NCBI GenBank assembly: GCA_030272155.1 | Contig: CP126191.1 | Span: 1,510,501 to 1,574,500 of the forward strand | Reading direction: 5' to 3' | Length of the DNA stretch: 64,000 nt | Source of the DNA: Tetradesmus obliquus | Lineage: Eukaryota; Chlorophyta; Chlorophyceae; Sphaeropleales; Scenedesmaceae | Part shown: in pieces, positions 1 through 12,800 of the stretch | Position numbering within the stretch: the first letter of the stretch is position 1 | Layout of the letters: each line of letters begins with the position of its first letter | Notes under the pieces: generated by a model | What the model saw: the letters and a program-made list of their open reading frames with translations, nothing else | Told to the model about the DNA's origin: nothing | Database searches by the model: none | Position numbers and translations under genes: made by a program

Positions 1-863
1 GGGTCTGCAGCCGCATTCGTGCTGTTGGTAGCGCCGTCAGTGGCATTGGCACCACTGCTGCCTGCTTCCAGCGCTGCAGCAATGTCTGTGTTGAGCAGCA
101 GCGTGGCGTCCTGGTAGTAGTGAAGCACAACTGACACAGCGCTGTCCGTACAGCCCGCGGCCGCATCTGTCGGTGCACTGCTTCCATCAGTTACCTCGCA
201 CACGCCAAGCAGTGGCGCATTGAACTCCACTAGGACATTCTCAGGTGCTGTGGTGCTGGCTGCCTTGTTGCTGCTGGACTCAGCTGCTGCTTGCAGCACC
301 TCACCAACCGCCAGAGGCCCTTCTGCATAGCTGCTGCCCAGAAGGTTGGCTGCAGATACAGCCAGTCCCTGGCTCGCCATGGACAGCAGGCCAGTTGCTG
401 GCGTGCTCTGCTGCAGCATAAGCTGCGCAGCTTGATCCATCACAGACTGGATGGCTGCACCCTTGATGGCAGCAGGCATGGTCGCTGCTGGTGCATCTTC
501 CTGCAGCCGGCGGTTGGGCCTGCCAAGAGGTAAGGCTGCCAGCACGTGCCGCACACCACCAAGCCAGGCAGCAGAAGCTGCGGCTGTAGATGTAGTGCCG
601 TCCACAGACAGCAGCCGCTTGCCTGACTTTGAATTGCCAGAGTTCTTGTTGTTGCTGCCGCTGCTGCCTGTGTCGGATTTCTTGGTAGTGCCTGTGCCTA
701 CGGCTGCAATTGAGACGATCTGGCTGATCTGGTCGCTGCTGACGGCCTTGTTGGACATCTGAGCAGACTGCAGACCAGCTTGCGCAATCGACAGCAGGTT
801 GGACTGCGTCTCCTGGCTACTGGCGCTGCTGGTCTGACTCAGCGCTGCAGCAGCAGAGATGAC
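1..863 (-). other. Open 3'-most visible exon of the giant gene
   Basis: From the acceptor at 863 (CTGCAG then GTCATCTCT) the frame stays open to base 1. It encodes VISAAAALSQTSSASSQETQ, a Ser/Asn-rich linker, a KSGKRLLSVDG segment, then VMDQAAQLMLQQ and ENVLVEFNAPLLGVCEV. No donor or stop is seen before the edge. The helical low-complexity text followed by a beta-like VLVEF...VCEV fits the GAIN-like part after REJ. It has no domain I can name. Confidence 0.6.
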
Positions 864-3800
864 CTGCAGTAGACATTTGTAGCAAAAAAGCACTAGGGTC
901 AGCACGTGCTGATGCCGCAAGTGATGCGGAGTGTGCTTGCATGCGTCGACACGTTAGCATGATACAGGTCTACTGCAGCCAATTGCTTGGTCACCCGGGG
1001 GCAGCCAATATGTCACACATTTTCCTGCTACCAACCACCTGCCGCACATGCAGCATCAGATCACACTCAACCCTTGCAGACGAGTTGCTGTGAGCAGCAG
1101 ACATTCCGTAAAGGGAACCCACCTGCTGCATGCTCTGTGGGTCAGACACCAGGTCATCTGCATTGCTGGCCAGGCTGTTGATCAGCGCCCCTGCCTTTGT
1201 GTCAATCTCCTCCTGCAGCTTCTTCCGCTGCTCCTCGTCAGCAACGCTGCTGCTGGTGTCATTGTCACTGTCAGCCACCTGCTGCTGCACGTACGCATGC
1301 ATGCTCTGGAGAGCAGACGCGCCAGCTGCTAGCACACCCACATCGTTTGTGCTGGTCAGGTGCCCGACATCAAACTTGCTGACAGCATCACTCAGCCGGA
1401 AGCTCTCATCTTTCTTCACAGTGACAACTGTCGTTTCGCAAGTCTGCGCACCATCACTGTCTGAAACGCAAGCATACAGCGTGTTGTTGCCCTCTGGCAA
1501 CATGAGGCTGCTGCCAAAGTAGGCGATTGACGTGTCGCTGTAGAGGCTGGAGCGCACGCCGGCTGCGTCCACAGTGCCAAACTTGAAACTGCACAGCAAA
1601 GGCAGGTGGCAGCGGCAGCGGCAGCGGCAGCAGAGGTCGGAAAAGGAATGAGTGATCGCTTGCTAGTCAATAAAATCTGCTCGCTGCTTGGTAGGTGGTC
1701 TCATGTGCAGCAGAGCAGCAACAGGTGGCTGGGACCAAACCATAGTTTTTGTAACACAGCACCTGACCCTACTCACTTGAGGGTGCCATCATCCTGGTAG
1801 GCCTGCGCATTGACAGCAAACTCGGCACTGCCATACGTGTCACTGACGGTCTCCACCTGCAGGCACTTGGCTGCCAGGGTCTCGCTGCTGTTAAGTGCCT
1901 GCGCAGATGCCCTGCACGCCGGCTTAGCATTGAGCCGCACTGTGGCTTCTGTAGTTCCATTCTTACCAGCCAGACTCATTACAGCCACAGCTGTAACTGA
2001 TGACAAGCCCTTCATGTCTTGCGGCTGCAAGGTTAGCTGCAGAGTGGATCCTGCAGTGCTTGCCAGATTTGGCAGCTGCGGAGATTGCCAGCTGACTGCA
2101 GCAGCCTCGAAGCCAGCATCCAGCTTGAGCTGCAGGCTGAGTGGGCCGTCGCTGTTGTGCTTGTCAGGGCAGGCAGCTGCTGCATTGCCGGCCGCGTTGC
2201 CCTTTCCGCACAGCTGGATGATCCTGCCAGTGGGAATCGGCAGCTGCGCCGGCCGCGGCGTGATGCTCACAGAGTCGGTCTGCGATCTGGTGTCCATGCC
2301 AGAAACCTTGGACACCGTTACTTTGAAGGTGTGCAGCTTGTCGACCGTGAGCAGCGCGGCAGGGAGCTCCCAGCGACCGCCGCTGATGTCACCCCAGCTG
2401 CTGCCGCTGAAACAGGGTGCTGGGAAGTCTTCGCGAGTGCAGCTCCAAGTGAACTTCAGGGGAACATTCCCAGCTGGATCGTCGGGATCTGAAGATCCAG
2501 TGGCATCCAACTTGATGATCTTGTCATTCTTGACGTCACCGGTGACACCCTTGAGTTTGGCAATCAGAGGGGAGCCGATTGCGCGCAGCAGCAGGTCGGC
2601 TGAGGAGGAGGTCTCCTTGGAGCCGGAGAACCACACTGTGAGCCTCACAGGGTAGCTCTGGCCAGGCGTGGCTGGCACAGGTGCTGGAATGACCTGCAAC
2701 AAACAGAGACAGATAGTTGAGAGTGGTGCCAAGCAGCCCAAAGAAACAGATGGAGCGGATGAAATGGGCAGATGGCGCCTCCTGCTTGCAATGCGGATGG
2801 TGTCCAGTCACCTTCTATCATCAGCACGCACTTGCCAGTTTCAATGCATGTTCCAAGGCATGGTTGCTGGAAGGCTACTAGTGAACATGCAGTGTAAGTA
2901 TAAGCATCCATGTTCCCACTGCAGCACAGCAGCTTACCAAGTCCTTGAGCCTGGCTGCTTTGTCTGGGATGGGCAGTGCCTTGTCAACAGATGCCCACTC
3001 AAACTCCACCTGCAAAGAAACACGCAGCACAGATCATGCTTGAGCACAGCATGCTTTGCTTGCCAAGCACTGAATAGAGGTTTAGATGACACACCATAAG
3101 GCCGTGCGGCAAACCACATGTAACCAGAACCCAACCGCCACGTTCTACAACTTGACATTTTGCCTATGCAGCGGCTCTTCAGCACCAACTCAGCAGCCAC
3201 AGCAGCACGCCTAGCAGCTGACCACACACTGCCCTTCCATCGCACCTGCTTGCCGGCACAGACAGACTTGGCCAGCAGCTGGCTGGACACCCTGATGCCA
3301 TCTGCCAGCTTGAAGTCCTGCTGCTGCCCTCCCACGATGCTCACAGTGGGCGCCTCACCCGCCCCCTTCTTGCTAAACGTTATGTTGCGGCTGCTGGCTG
3401 CACCCAGGAAGTTGGAAGCTGTCACCTGCAGGGTGTAGTCCCCATTTGGCAGCAGCAGGATGCTGGCAGCAGTAATGACCAGCCTGCTGGCCTTGGCTGC
3501 GTTGGCTTTGTCCAGGAGGTCTTGCAGCAGCGGGTTTATGCCGGACTGTGACCAGGTGAAAGAGAGGCCCCTGCCGGTGACGTCCCTGGAGTAGCTGGCA
3601 TCAAAGGCGACGTCGAGGGCGCTGCTGGGATCACAGGCCTCAGACACAACCTGCAGCAGCGGCAGCAGCGTATGGTGTGTTTGGGGTGACCTCTGGCTGT
3701 GCAGCTGCAGGGACCTTTACACTGACAATGCAGCACAGACGATACTTGTGACAAACGCCACAGGCATAACTGCTCACAACGGTAGCTGGTGAACAGAACA

Positions 3801-6800
3801 GAACCATGCTGCCGCCCAGTCATCTGCACAACCTCAGCACATACACATGAATCAAGCGCAAAACCGCACACAGAAACGTTGTCAATCCTCTGCACGTACC
3901 GTGGGCCCGTCCAGTTTTGCCTCTGGAGGGGTGCAGTAGCTGCCGCAGCTTGACACAGCAACGCTGCCGCTGAAGAAGGCGCCAGCGAGCATCTTGTCGG
4001 CCAGCTGCTTCTGGTTCTTCTTCAGCACCAGTGAGTCACCAGGCATCAGGCGTGTTGCCTGGCCAAGTGACATTGTCAACTGCATGGTTGATGACGGAAA
4101 CAGCAGCAGCAGCAGGTGTAACTCAGCAACTTTTTGTCCATGACAAGCAGCCATACTTGCTGCGGGCCTCATTGATGCTTTGCAAGGCTGCGCCAGCTGC
4201 TGCCCTGTGCGGCAGTGCAATGCTTGGTGCAGCAGCAGTGTTTGCAGCATCTGTTCACAGCGACATATCCTTTTGTGGTGGAATCCTGGCGCCAAGCTTG
4301 TTTCTGCAGGCAGCTCACCGATTGCTCTGACACCTCACACGTCGCGCCCCCGCCCATGGTGGACACCTCAAACGCAGAGGAGCAGGGGAAGCTGCCCGAC
4401 TTGGCAGGTGCATTCAAGCTGATAATCACTGCGTTGCCAGCATCTGTAAACCTTGCAGAGGTCAGCAGCCGCACCGCAGGCAGGCACAGCCCGCGGCATT
4501 GCACAGGCTTGATGCCAACTCCTGGCTCACAAGTAAGTTCCAGGCATGCGCTGCTGGGCTGGCACACAAGGCCGCCGCTGCAGCTGTTTGGTAGGAAGGG
4601 ATCGCAGATGACAAGCTGTCTGTTGGCGTCTGCCAGCTGCTTGAGCACTGCCTTGGTCTGGCAGTACTCTATGCAGGAGCCGAGCAGCTCGCATTTGTCC
4701 TGGCCGTCAGAGGGTGAGCAGGAGCAGCTGCGGGTGGAGTTGTCCATGGAGCACTTCAAGGTGCTGCCGCAGTCGCTGTCCTTTGCGCAGAGGCCCTGCT
4801 GCAAAGTGCCTGCAGGTGCAGAGGGGGAGATATGTTATGTTTGTTGATTAGCTGTGGTGTGTACGGTTGGCAACATATGCCTGTTGGCGAGTGCATTGCA
4901 TGTTTGGCAGATGAGCTTGGTTGGGTTTGATTGCTGCAAAGCATTGCAAGGCACAGACCCTTGCAAGGACACTTTCCCAGTCACCATACATAAATTCACT
5001 GCGCTGTGACATTCCGCCCAATCCTGATCAGCTGCATCTGGAGGTACAAACGCTCTCGGCACTGCCAACCAGCTGTACGGTTGATCACCACTTGCCTGTG
5101 AACTCCGGAGTGAACAGGCTGCCGCCGCTGACTCCCTCCACTGCACACATGCTCAGCGTGCCGTTCAGCATTGTGCCATTGCCTCCCCTTGCTGCTGTCA
5201 AGCTGCACTTGTCGGCGGCACTGCAGCTGCCCGGCCGGGTGCACAGCACGCCAGCGCGCTTTGCAGCACTGCCTCCGAGAGACAGCTTGATCGCCTTCTG
5301 GATGTCATTGCACAGCACGACATTGTTGGCTGTGTAGTTCTGCAGGCATTCCGTCTCAAAGCGAGCTGCCAGGGTGTCGGCATTGTCGCTGCTGGCAGCA
5401 GCTGCAATGGCAAACGGCTGCATTGATGTGATGCAGTCCTGGCAGATCTGGCAGGGAGTACGCTTGGGCGGTGGTGGGGGAGGTGGCGGGGCGACGACCA
5501 CCGCCTTGCATGTGCCAATGTTGTTGCAGCTGCAGCAGCACACAGCACAATGCGTGTCACCAAGGAAGCGTACTGCAAGGGGAGTGCATCATACACCCAG
5601 TTCGCTGAAGCTCTGCTAGTCATAGCGCAGATCATCTTCCTAACAACGTGCACCCCCCTCACTTTGCCTCGTTGCTGTGAAGCGAAGCTGCAACACAAGG
5701 CGCATCAGCGCTGCAGCAGGCCGGACAGGAAAGCCATGCAGCCGCACCTGTCGCTGCCGCCGAGGCACTTGCAGACTTGCACGGTGGCTGACAGGCTGCA
5801 CATCTGGCCCTGGCCGCAGCTGGCGTCAGTGACGCAGGCCCCTGGCGGGCCCAGCTCTGTGAGTAGCAGACAGCAGCATGGAACATGAGTCAACGCACCA
5901 CACAGGGAGACACAGGATATGCACTTGCGTACAACAGCGGGCCGTGCCTGCCAGTACTAGCTTGGCATCCACCAGCCACCAATATGACATGAACGTACAG
6001 CAACGCGAGCGAGTGCGCTGCTGCTCAGGGGCGCTGATTGCGTCAGGCGCAAACCAGCCAGCATGTCGGCGTCACGAAGCGCTTGCAATGCACCAAGGCG
6101 TACAGGCCGCTTGCCATGTGTTTCTGCGCCTCTCACCTGCATCGCCAAAGATGCCAGGCACGCGGCTCCCGCCAGCAACACCGCTCACAGTGCAGACATC
6201 CAGTGGCGCGCCTGCCGTGCCGTTCACTAGCACAATGCTGCATGTGCTGCTGCCGACAAGTGTTGCGGCGCACTCGCCAAGCCTTGCGCACACCGCGCCA
6301 GCTCGCAAACCCAGGTTTCCACGGAAGCTTGCCGACACAACAGTAGACAGGGTCTGACAGGAGGTGAGGCTGTAGCCTGCGCCGCTGCACCAGCTGTACA
6401 GCGCATCTGTGATGGCCTTTGTGCTGGCATTAGTCGCGAGGAGGCTGCTGATGGTCGGCTGCACGCTGACAACGCAGGTGTTGCAGCGCTCGCAGGGGGT
6501 GGCTTCGCGCGGAGGTGGCAGTGGCTTGCACTGGCCAACTGCTTGGCACTGGTCCAGGCCTCTGTTGCAGCGGCAGACTTGGCTGGTGCTGCTGAGGTCG
6601 CACTCTGAGGTGGCGTTGCAGTCGGTGTTGCGCTGGCACTTGCCTTCTGGCAGGCCTGCAATGGTGGAGCAGTAGACAGATGGCAGGAGCGCAGCGTTGC
6701 TCGCCGTTACTTGCACTGGCTGTCTTTTATCTGGTCACAAAGTAGCGCCGTTTACATGCTGTACAGCAGCGCACACCAAACTGCAGACAGGCTCGAGTCT

Positions 6801-9800
6801 TTGCTATCCTCGTCGGCACTCACCAGCAGCAAGGTGGATGTCCGCCAGCTGCCGGCCGCCGGCAACACCCTCAAAGGTGCACAGGTCCAAGGTGCCATTC
6901 ACATCCAAGCCAGCAGGCTGCAGCCTGCAGGATGCACTGAGGGTCGACGAGCAACGCCCAAGCATGCTGCAGATGCTGCCCGCACGCCTGCCAGGGTAAC
7001 CCCTGAACGCGGATTTGACGTAGTCTGACACCTTGCGGCAGACCGCGCTGCTGCTGCCGTCGGAGCTGCTGTCGTTGCAGAACTTCTCAAAGCGGGCAGC
7101 GACTTCCTGCGCTGCAGCTGTATCTGGCAGCGCAGGCAGTGCATCAACCTGCCGCAGGTGTGGCTGCATGCTGTTGAGGCACATGTTGCAGGAGGCGCAG
7201 GGCGTCATCTTACACTGGCCATACGACATACATGTGTCCACACCAGCCGAGCACGTGCACTGTGTGACGGGCGCGTCCGTGCTGCAGAAGTGGTCCGGTA
7301 AGCCGCAGTCTGCACTGGCTGCTGAGCAGCTGCCTGCAGGTGCTGGCGTGCCTTCTGGCACAGAGCCATCCACCAGAGCCCCGCCTGTTACGCCGCTCGT
7401 TGTGCACAAGTCCACGCCACCAGACGCTGCGCTGCTGACGTTGCCAAATGCCTGAACAGACACCCTGGGGGCAGATGTCATGCACAGCAGGTGACAAAGC
7501 AGCAACGGTTGTCAGCAAACCAGTCCGCCAACCAGAACTTGGCTTGCACCAGATGTGCTGTGTGCAGCCAGCATGCTGCATTAGAAATCTGCAATGTCTT
7601 GAACGTCTGATGGTCATGCATATCACTTAGTGTGCGACAGCGGCAGCAACCTGCTGCTGCTGCGCTGCCGAAAGGGAAACAAACAGTTGCATGGTAATAA
7701 TGCAACATTGCCACACATGTATGGTGGCTTGTTGATATGGAGCACGTGTACAGCATCAGCAGCAGCAGCAGCAGCAACAGCCTGCAGGCTGGTGTGTATG
7801 AGCAGATCAGCACACAAGAGGAAACAGTCAGCAATCTCACCTGCAGCTGAAGCCCAGGCTGGCCACATCACACTCCTTCAGCGCTGCGCACAGCCCTGCT
7901 GCACGGCTCGCAAGGTTCCTGCTGCTGCCGATCGCCACTTGAACCGCAAAGCACACAGACGCCGGGCGCCCAGTCGCAGTGCAGTACTCCTGGAACTTTG
8001 CAGCCAGTGCGGCTGTGGTGGTCTGCTGCGGTGCTACGCCAAACACAAAGCCGTGCATTGCCTTGATGCAGCTGTTGCAGCTGAAGCAGGGGCTCTCCTT
8101 GCAGCCGCCAATCTTCCTGCAGTAGTCAACGCCGCCGATGCAGCTGCACAGCGGCCGCTCGTCTGCTCTGTTGCACTCAAAGCCGTCTTTCTTGCATTCT
8201 GCGTTGGTGTCGCAGGTGCCTTCCGGCAGCCATGATGAGTTTGGCGCAATGCCAGGCAGCACATTCATTGGCGCAGCAGCAGATGACAAGCCCTCTGGGG
8301 CACAGAAGTCAAGCGTGGTGCTTGAAACAGTAGCGGGAGGTGTAGCCACTGTTGCTGTTGATGCTTTGGCCAGGCTTGGCGCGGTCAGGGTGCAGCCAGT
8401 GCTGCCGCTGGCTGCAGCGATGGCGTCCATGTCGCACAGCCCAAGGGAGGTGCAGAGCCCAGCTGCGCGCTTGCCTGCATATCAGCCACGGCAGTGGTGC
8501 ACAGCATGTGTCAGCATGTGCAATGCCTGCTGAGATGCAGACATGGTGAGGCGGATCCTGCCTGTAGGTTGACCAGATGGATGCAATGCCTTCCCATGTC
8601 ATTACCTGCACCATCACAAACACGCACACATACACAAGCACATACACTCACTTGCACACTATATGTACCCTGTACCCTGTTCGCTGCTGATTGTGACCTG
8701 CCAAATTTGTTGAGGCAAGCTGCAAGGCAGACAGCACTGTTACAGAAACCACTGTGCTGGCAGACGCTGCAGGCCCACGCCTCACCTCTGTTGCCAGTTG
8801 GCGTGCTGACATTGATGGCAGCCGCCAGGTCTGTGCACGCAGCAGCAGCTCCCAGGTTGCTGCCAGTGCAGAAGCTCCAGAAGCTGGCAGCAACCTTTGC
8901 TGCATCAGTCTCATACAGCTGCCGGCTGATGAAGTCCCTGCCAAGTGAGGTGAGGCAGTCAGAGCAGACCTTGCATGGCGTGCGCACACACGTGCCATAC
9001 GTGGTGCACTCGTCGGCGCCTGTTGCTGCGTTGCACAGGCACAGCTGCTTTGGGCTTGTGCTCATGCTGCACATCAAGCCAGCAGTTGCATTGCAGTCGG
9101 GGGTGCTTGTGCACTTGCCCTCAGCAAGAAGCTGGCCCCTGCTGGCAGCGTTGCCGATGCCAGAGATGGGTGATCCGGCAGAGATGCCTTCCGCAGTGCA
9201 GAGCGAGATGCTCCCGCTTGCCGTCTGGTTGCTTGTTAGTAGCCGCGTGGCAATGGAGCAGTTGCCCATGTCGCCCACACAATCTGCAGGGCACAAGAGA
9301 GAGTTCAGGTGGTTGCAGTTGGGTTTCACATGCTGCTGCATCTCCAATAGACATGATGCTGGAGCAACCTGTACCGGGCAGCCTGTCAGATGCCAACACC
9401 AGCTCCATGTGTTCTGTCTTTCTGTGGTGCCTTTCTGTGTCGCCCATGGTGATGTATGCGTTCAGTGTGCATTGTATGGTGTCGCCATTACAGTTGTGCT
9501 TGTACCAGCAGCAACCATGCACCGTCAGCTTTCTCACCTCCTAGTGCTTGGCAAATTGCACCTGCTCGCCTGCCAACATTGCCTGCATTGCTTGCAGTGA
9601 TGCTGTCAGACACCTTGATGCAGAGGCTGCTGCTGCGCTTGAGGGTGCTGTTGCAGAACGTGCCCCAAGCTGCGGCAACGTCGGCGGCTGCGGATGGCTT
9701 TGCTTGGCTGGCCACAAAGCTTGCAACGCCAGCAACACTGCATTTGCAAAACAGCCATTACGTTGGTACGTATGGTAAATATTTCAACTAGCTAGCTATA

Positions 9801-12800
9801 GTCACAGCAATTCAGATTGACCGTCGCAATTGCACTTCAACAACAGCAGCAAAACATCGGTCACATGCATGTTGTGGCTGGCAGTGGGTTTGCTTGCTGC
9901 ACTATTACCTGCCAACTTGCAGCCAGAAGCTCCAGCACTCACCACTCGGAGCATCTGCCACATTCGGTGAGGATGCAGGCGCCATGGTCATAGCAGCTGT
10001 CAACAGCAGCATCGCCATTCTCTGAGCACGTACAAGTCCTCTGTGCTGCTGCCATGCTGCACCTGTAGGCGGATGCAGCTCCGCTAGCTGCAGCAGCACA
10101 GTCAGTTGTCTGTCTGCAGCGGCCAGCAGGCAGGCTGCTGTTGCTGCTGACGCCTGGAACCAATGCGCCAGCAGCGCCTGTTGCACTGCACATGCTGAGC
10201 TGGTTCAAGGTAACAGCAGTTGCATTACCAGCTAAGCTGGCAGGTGCTTGCACCATGCAGGTACTGTTGACAGTGGTCCTGCACTCTCCCAGCAGCCTAC
10301 ACAGCAGAGCTGGACGTTTGCCAGTGTTGCCCTGTACGCTGGACTTGATGGTGTTTTGGATCTGGCTGCACAGCGCCGCACTGCGGTTGTTGCTGATGCA
10401 TGCTGTGTAGAACTGCTCTGCAATGGCCGTGCTGTTTGTGGCTGCCTGCTGCGTGGCTGCAAAAGTAATCATGGTGCTGATGCACGCGTTGCAGTTTGTG
10501 CAGGGTGTTGGCTTGCACTGGCCCTGCATGGTACAGCAGCAGGCATGGCGTAATGTTGATTAGCATGCTATCATGCAGTGCTGCTCCTACACACAGCATG
10601 GAGTCATCTGCCGCTGCAGCTGCCCTGCACTAGACACTGTTTCACGCAGGCAGCTGATAGGCATCTGCTGGTTTGCTGAGCAGAGGCACATCAGCGCATG
10701 GCAGATGCATTCACTACGCGCTCACCAGACTAACACAAGACTCGGCTCCGGATGTGGCGTTGCAGCTGCACTTCCTCGCCACTGTGCCTGCCATGTCACA
10801 GAACAGTGCGGCTGAGTTGCAGTCGCTGTCGCCAGCACATCCTGTGGCCGCCCTGTATGTTGCCAGAGCAGCACCGCCTGACGTGCCAGAGGTACTGCAG
10901 AGGTCCAACTGCCCTGCAGGGATCACTGCAGTGCTTGTGTTGGAGCCTAACCCACAGTCCGCACCAATCGCGCTGCTGCATTCACCAAGTGCAGAGCACA
11001 GCATGCCGGGGCGCTTGCCGGCGCTTCCTGCTGTACTGCTAGCGATGAGCTGCTGCACCTGCTGGCACAGGCTGCTGCTGCGGCCGCTGGACAGGCACCT
11101 GGTAGAGAATGCCAAGCCCACAACATCTGAGTTGATCGCATCTTGCTGCGCAGCCATCGCAGACTGCCACGCTGACAGGCACGACCGGCAGCGTGCGCAA
11201 GGCGTGCGCTTGCACGTGTATGCGTCGCGGCACGTGTCCTCGCCGCCGGAGCAGCTGCATACTTTTGTGGCTGGGCTAGATGCGTCTGTTGCTGTGTCAC
11301 AGAAGAGGTCGGCGCTGCCGCAGTCGCTGCTGTTGAAGCAGCGACCAGTTGTGGGTGCTGCAGAGGTCAAACGCCACCAGCAGCATTCAGTCAGTGTTAC
11401 AGGTACAACTTGCATCATTTGTCAAAGTATGCATGCGCATTCTTGGGCAGATGTGCAAAGCGCACGCAATGGAAATCAACTGTTTACAACCCAAAGGCTG
11501 CCAGAGGTATCGCAGGCATGTCTGTAACATGCTGTTGCAAGCCAGGGTTCAACTTTCGGTCCAAACAGCACAAGTGCTCACCTAGAACAGCGCTGAAGCC
11601 TGGCAATAGGTCGCCAGTGCTAATGCCTTGCACGGTGCAAGCATCGATGCTCCCTGCACACAACACACCGGTAGATGTCAGCACACCGGCACACGCCTTT
11701 GTTTGCCAGAGACCCCAAAACCAGCTGCTGCACTGCATGCACTACATGGTTGCTTTGTGTTGCTGCATGGGCTGATGTTGACGACAGTGTCACAAACACA
11801 GCCTGCTCACCATTGATGCGCACTCCGCTGAGGCTGTTGGCAGCTGCGTGGGGTTTGTTGCAGCTGCCTGGGCGTGTGGTGCTGTTGGCCGTGCCGCCAG
11901 GCGCACACTCTGCCAGCTGCATGCATACCGCGCCAGCCCTCAAGCCCAGCCGGCCATCAGCGCTGTTAGATATCTTTGCCCTGAGTGCTGTGCAGCTGGT
12001 CTCAAGCCTTCCAGTAGAGACACAGAAGTCACCTAACGCCTTTGCAACGTCAGCAGGGCTGCCAGCAAGCGGCAGGTTTTGCCTGCAGGCATCGGCAAAC
12101 TGCGCGATGCATGCCGAGCATGTGTCGCAGCCGTACGCTGCCTTCACCACAACACGCTGAGCTGGCAGGTCCAGGTAGGGACCAGAGACAGCGAAGCTCT
12201 GCACCATGTCACTGCTTTGCAGGTCTGCATGCGTGAAGCGGTACGAGGCCCTGCAGGTGACCTCCTGCCCGACAGCTAGGGTGAAGGGGCTGCTGAGGGC
12301 GCCACACTGCACGCCTGAGGTGATGTGGGGTGGGGCAGCCACAGCGACGTTCTGCAAGGCGACGTTGCTTGTGGAGCGGAGCTGGATGGAGAAGGTCACC
12401 AGGGAGCCTGCAGCACATGCCAGGTTTGAAAGTTGAGGTAAAAGTGACACACAGCATTTGTTGTGCCTTTGTCACCAGATGCTCTCACTGCAGCACTCAA
12501 GATTGTTGCAACCAGGCACAACAAGCAATCTGCATGGCAACTGCGACTAGTCCGCATATGGATCTGCATGCGGTGTTACTATGGCCTCACCTGCCACGGT
12601 CGCGTTTGATGCATTTGCGGAGGCTGAGACCGTCAGACCCCGCCGCTGCTCTAGAGCAAGCGCCTTGCTGCTGGTCAGCTCCCCTGCCACTGCAGCGGTT
12701 GTGTTGCCCCGTGGTGTGGCTGTTGCTGTGGCTGTTGCAACGATTTGAGCAGCCTCAAAGTCGTCTTGCGTCACCGCAAACACTGTGGTGTTGCAGCGTG

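Noticed and set aside
1..1588. Polycystin cation-channel domain
   Set aside because: No transmembrane helices, PLAT or channel text occurs in the window; only REJ and a linker are visible.
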